In this document: positions 60,873 through 64,000 of the stretch, piece by piece
How the letters are laid out: every line of letters starts with the position of its first letter
Numbering within the stretch: position 1 is the first letter of the stretch
Assembly (NCBI GenBank): GCA_902764875.1
Contig: CACWXP010000013.1
Coordinates: 1-64,000 of the forward strand
Origin: an uncultured Eubacteriales bacterium
GTDB lineage: Bacteria; Bacillota; Clostridia; Christensenellales; Aristaeellaceae
Length of the DNA: 64,000 bases
Direction of reading: 5' to 3'
Position numbers and translations under genes: made by a program
Notes under the pieces: generated by a model
Databases searched by the model: none
What the model saw: the letters and a program-made list of their open reading frames with translations, nothing else
What the model was told of the DNA's origin: nothing

Positions 60873-62384
60873 ATGCTCTTTAATTCCTTTGATTTCCTGG
60901 TCTTCTTCCCCATAGTGGTTATCCTGTATTACGCAATCCCCAAAAGGTTCCGTTATCTCTGGCTTCTGGCCGCTTCCTACTATTTCTATATGTGCTGGAA
61001 CGCGGAGTACGCGCTCCTGCTCCTGGCCTCCACCGTCATCACCTACGTCAGCGGCCTCCTGCTCGCCCGCCCTTCCGCCTCTTCCGGTCCATTTCAGGAG
61101 GACCGAAGGTCCCCAACCGGGTTGCGCAAAAAATGGATCGTCGCAGTCAGCCTCCTCCTCAACCTCTCCATTCTTTTCTTTTTCAAATACGCGAATTTCG
61201 CCGCTGAAGCCCTCACCGCCGTCTTCACCAAAGCCGGCCTGCAGCTGAACATCCCCCGCTTCGACGTCCTGCTCCCCGTGGGCATCTCCTTCTACACCTT
61301 CCAGGCCCTCAGCTACACCATGGACGTCTACCGCGGCGAGATTCGCGCGGAAAAGGATTTCTTCCGCTATGCCCTGTTCGTCTCCTTCTTCCCCCAGCTG
61401 GTGGCCGGCCCCATCGAGCGCTCGAAAAACCTCCTGAACCAGCTGGCGCATCCGAAAAAGTTCAGCTTCACCAACACCCGCGACGGCCTCTACCGCATGC
61501 TTTGGGGCTATTTCCTGAAGCTTTGCCTCGCGGACCGGATCGCGATTTTTGTGGATACCGTCTATGTAAACCACGCCGAATACACCGGCTGGTATATCGC
61601 CGTGGCCACGGTCCTCTTCGGCGTCCAGATCTACTGCGACTTCGCCGGCTATTCCGCCATCGCCCTCGGCGCGGCCAAAATCCTCGGCGTGGATCTCATG
61701 GAAAACTTCGACGCGCCCTATCTGTCAACCACCGTGGCCGCCTTCTGGCGCCGCTGGCATATCTCCCTCACCTCCTGGTTCCGGGATTATCTCTACATTC
61801 CCCTCGGCGGCAGCCGAAGAGGGAAACTCCGCAAATATCTGAATATCATGATCGTTTTCCTGGTTAGCGGCCTGTGGCACGGCGCCAGCTTTTCCTATGT
61901 CATCTGGGGCGGTCTCAACGGTTTCTACCAGATCGCCGGCGAAATCACCCGTCCCCTCCGCCAAAGGATCCTGAAAACCCTGAAAATCAAGGAAATCTCC
62001 AAACCCCATCGCTTCATCCAGGGCATCATCACCTTCCTCCTGATCGATTTTTCCTGGATCTTCTTCCGCGCCAGCTCCTTCCGGGACGCCCTCACCCTCC
62101 TCCGGGAGATGTGCTCAAATCTCAGCCTCCGGTTCTTCGCGAATGGCTCTCTCTTCAACTGCGGCCTGGATCAGCCGACCTTCCTCCGAACGATCGCCTG
62201 CATCCTCCTCCTGCTTTTCGCGGACATCTGCCGGCGAAAAGGCCTGAATCTCCGCAAAGAGCTCGCGAACCAAAAGGCCCCGGTCCGCTGCGTCTTCCTG
62301 GTCGCCGCGGTCTGTTTCATCCTGATTTTCGGCGTCTGGGGCGCCCGCTACGACGCCTCGGCCTTCATCTATTTCCAGTTTTAG
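60873..62384 (+). CDS. MBOAT family O-acyltransferase (AlgI/DltB type), copy 2
   Basis: The 503-residue membrane protein starts MLFNSFDFLVFFPIVVILYYAIP and has the family motifs LPVGISFYTFQALSYTMDVYRG, SFFPQLVAGPIERSKNL, CDFAGYSAIALGAAKILG, FWRRWHISLTSWFRDYLYIPLGG and the catalytic GLWHGASFSYVIWGG. ATG 60873 is chosen over 60858 because GGGGAG then has a usual spacing. The loop after LLLARPS carries an extra stretch (SGPFQEDRRSPTGL) encoded by partly palindromic DNA, at the same place as the insert in copy 1. The next gene is its likely SGNH partner. Confidence 0.9.
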   Translation: MLFNSFDFLVFFPIVVILYYAIPKRFRYLWLLAASYYFYMCWNAEYALLLLASTVITYVSGLLLARPSASSGPFQEDRRSPTGLRKKWIVAVSLLLNLSILFFFKYANFAAEALTAVFTKAGLQLNIPRFDVLLPVGISFYTFQALSYTMDVYRGEIRAEKDFFRYALFVSFFPQLVAGPIERSKNLLNQLAHPKKFSFTNTRDGLYRMLWGYFLKLCLADRIAIFVDTVYVNHAEYTGWYIAVATVLFGVQIYCDFAGYSAIALGAAKILGVDLMENFDAPYLSTTVAAFWRRWHISLTSWFRDYLYIPLGGSRRGKLRKYLNIMIVFLVSGLWHGASFSYVIWGGLNGFYQIAGEITRPLRQRILKTLKIKEISKPHRFIQGIITFLLIDFSWIFFRASSFRDALTLLREMCSNLSLRFFANGSLFNCGLDQPTFLRTIACILLLLFADICRRKGLNLRKELANQKAPVRCVFLVAAVCFILIFGVWGARYDASAFIYFQF

Positions 62385-62396
62385 GGAGGCACAAAG

Positions 62397-63509
62397 ATGA
62401 CGAAAGCAAAGCCGGAGGGAAATGCGGCGGAAAGAAAGCGCCGGGTCAAAAAAAGACTCGCCGTTCTTTTGACCTGCCTGCTGCAGGCCGCCCTGCTCCT
62501 CTTCTGCGTCGTCCATCTGACCTATATGCGCCGGGCCTACACCCGCCTCTCCGGCTTTTATACCCTCCCGAAAAACACCGCGGATGTGGTCTTCGTCGGC
62601 GACAGCGTCACCTTCTCCTCCTTCATGCCCATGGAGGCCTTCCAAAATGAAGGCATCGCCGCCGCAAACTACTGCACAAACATGATGTTCGAAAACGCCC
62701 TCCGCTATTCCCTCGCGGATGTCCAAAGAACCCAGCACCCGAAGGTGATCCTTGTGGATATCGCTCCCTTCCTTTCGGAGCACTGGGCGGGCAACGAGTC
62801 CTGGAGCGAACAGGATCGGGATCTGTATATTTCCTATAATCTCGACAGCCGGAACTACACCCCGGATCGGCTTTCTCTGGTCTATGAAATCACCCGGGAC
62901 CGTAAGGGTTCCCCCGCCGATGCGCTCTATTATTTCTTTGATCTCAGCCGCTGCCATGACAACTCCCCGGACCTCGCCCGCTGGAACAATCAGGAAAAGG
63001 ATATCACCCGGGGCTACGGCTATCTGGTGCGCAACGGCATGCGGCAGTTCTCCCCGGAAGAGCTCTGCCCGGACGACGGCAGCATAACCCCTCTGAAGGA
63101 TCAGGAACAGCGCTATCTCGATCAGCTCCTGGAAACCGCGAAAACCATGGAGGCGGAGGTCGTCTTCTACACCGCCCCCGTGTACTACAGAGAATCTTCC
63201 CAGGTCGGCCGCAAAAACTATGTAAAAAACTACATTGAGCAAAAAGGCTTCCTCTTCGTGGATTTCTCGGGAGACAAAGAGGCCATCGGTCTGGATCTGG
63301 CGGAAGATTTCTGGAGCCCGGATCACTTCGATTCCCTCGGCGCCCTGAAGGTCACAAAGCACTTCAGCGAATACCTGAAAACTCATTTCACCCTCCCGGA
63401 CCGCCGCGAAGACCCGGCCTATGCCGACTGGGCCGCCGATCTCCACGCCTGGCAAACCCAGCTGCAAGACTGGACTCAAAAGGATGGAGGTGCCGCCGGA
63501 TGTCCATGA
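62397..63509 (+). CDS. SGNH-fold membrane-anchored protein (DltD/AlgJ-like), MBOAT partner
   Basis: The 370-residue protein has one N-terminal membrane segment (RLAVLLTCLLQAALLLFCVVHL) and an extracytoplasmic domain with the SGNH block I serine in DVVFVGDSVTFSSFMP and a C-terminal DxxH-type WSPDHFDSLGALK. It probably completes acyl transfer to a secreted polymer with the flanking MBOATs. The ATG lies 12 bp after the MBOAT copy 2 stop, and its stop overlaps the copy 3 start region. It is distinct in sequence from the AlgJ-like protein at 46728. Confidence 0.82.
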   Translation: MTKAKPEGNAAERKRRVKKRLAVLLTCLLQAALLLFCVVHLTYMRRAYTRLSGFYTLPKNTADVVFVGDSVTFSSFMPMEAFQNEGIAAANYCTNMMFENALRYSLADVQRTQHPKVILVDIAPFLSEHWAGNESWSEQDRDLYISYNLDSRNYTPDRLSLVYEITRDRKGSPADALYYFFDLSRCHDNSPDLARWNNQEKDITRGYGYLVRNGMRQFSPEELCPDDGSITPLKDQEQRYLDQLLETAKTMEAEVVFYTAPVYYRESSQVGRKNYVKNYIEQKGFLFVDFSGDKEAIGLDLAEDFWSPDHFDSLGALKVTKHFSEYLKTHFTLPDRREDPAYADWAADLHAWQTQLQDWTQKDGGAAGCP

Positions 63510-64000
63510 CAAGCATGTTATTCCTGTTTCTGTTCCTGCCGGCGGCCCTGGCCGTGTATTATCTGACGCCCGGCCGGGCCAGGGAAGCCGTCCTCCTGGC
63601 CGTCAGCCTGATTTTCTATGCCTTCGGCTGCCCGGAATACATCTTCCTCTTCATCGCTGCCATAGCGGTAACGGTCGTCCTCGGTCGCCTGATGAACCGC
63701 GCAAAAACAAAAACCGCAAAACGAACCTTCCTGATCCTCGGCATCCTCCTGAATGCCGGGCTTCTGATCTACTATAAATACACCGATTTCGCCCTGACAA
63801 CCTGGGGAACCGTCACCCAAACCGAAATCCCCCTGCAAAACCTCGCTCTCCCCCTGGGCATTTCCTTCTTCACCTTCAAAGCCATTTCCTATCTGACGGA
63901 TGTTTATAAAGGAACGGCAAAACTCGACAAAAACCCGCTCCACGACGCCCTCTATCTCTCCTTTTTCCCCCAGGTCCAGTCCGGCCCCCTTTCCCGTTAT
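63500..64000 (+). CDS. MBOAT family O-acyltransferase, copy 3 (partial, cut by window end)
   Basis: The 167 codons present read MSMTSMLFLFLFLPAALAVYY at the start and contain LPLGISFFTFKAISYLTDVYKG and LSFFPQVQSGPLSRY, the family's first half; the catalytic histidine lies beyond 64000. The start may be ATG 63500 or 63506, behind GGAGGTG, overlapping the preceding stop. Its loop between helices 2 and 3 is compact (NRAKTKTAKRTF), unlike copies 1 and 2. Confidence 0.88.
   Translation, partial: MSMTSMLFLFLFLPAALAVYYLTPGRAREAVLLAVSLIFYAFGCPEYIFLFIAAIAVTVVLGRLMNRAKTKTAKRTFLILGILLNAGLLIYYKYTDFALTTWGTVTQTEIPLQNLALPLGISFFTFKAISYLTDVYKGTAKLDKNPLHDALYLSFFPQVQSGPLSRY

Overview
The window looks like an origin-proximal piece of the chromosome of a monoderm Bacillota bacterium, most likely a Clostridia-type gut or rumen anaerobe. 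The evidence is the gene set (RNase Y, RimO, PgsA, a heterodimeric ABC exporter, a GAPDH of the usual bacterial type, secreted SH3b/peptidoglycan-binding proteins), strong AGGAGG ribosome binding sites, TTGACA-17-TATAAT style promoters and moderately high GC. No phage, transposase, tRNA or CRISPR array was seen.

Layout. 1-355: a promoter and leader facing left that look like the start of an rRNA operon lying outside the window. 356-8403: rlmD, a secreted SH3b protein, a secreted protein coupled to an FHA-ABC transporter, a ChrA pair and a DUF1015 protein. 8497-12151 (minus): polA, a small FakA-C-like protein and an XRE/S24 regulator. 12308-18568: the replication-origin region, rimO-pgsA-[DnaA boxes]-dnaN-recF-[two parS sites, DnaA boxes]-MBL hydrolase-[DnaA boxes]. 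The dnaA gene itself is absent here. 18569-28150: phosphodiesterase, sugar isomerase, gap, an ABC exporter pair and radA. 28359-42631: a secreted peptidoglycan-binding protein, leuS, an AraC regulator, an acyltransferase, a zinc-ribbon membrane protein, two secreted cysteine-cluster proteins, a cytidylyltransferase/PEP-mutase fusion (phosphonate synthesis), rny with a candidate structured RNA upstream, and asnS. 42731-64000: a surface-polysaccharide region with two membrane NDP-sugar dehydratases, three MBOAT O-acyltransferases (the last cut by the window end), two SGNH-type partners, a second peptidoglycan-binding protein, RfbC, a polyprenyl-phosphate sugar transferase, a GT-C-like protein, a GT2 glycosyltransferase and a radical SAM/SPASM protein. 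A SAH-recycling set (ahcY, SAH/MTA deaminase, PfkB kinase) sits in the same minus-strand operon as rfbC and the sugar transferase.

How the genes fit together. The left third is replication and housekeeping around oriC, with parS sites suggesting ParB-directed segregation from this locus. The right third appears to build, modify (epimerise, acylate, perhaps phosphonylate) and export a cell-surface glycan. The most notable items are the dnaA-less origin with two mirror-image parS sites, the orphan cytidylyltransferase-PepM fusion, an unassigned promoter-to-terminator RNA of about 185 nt before rny, a shared uncharacterised C-terminal domain in two secreted wall-binding proteins, and the three-MBOAT acylation region. 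All functions are inferred by reading the sequence; no database search was run.
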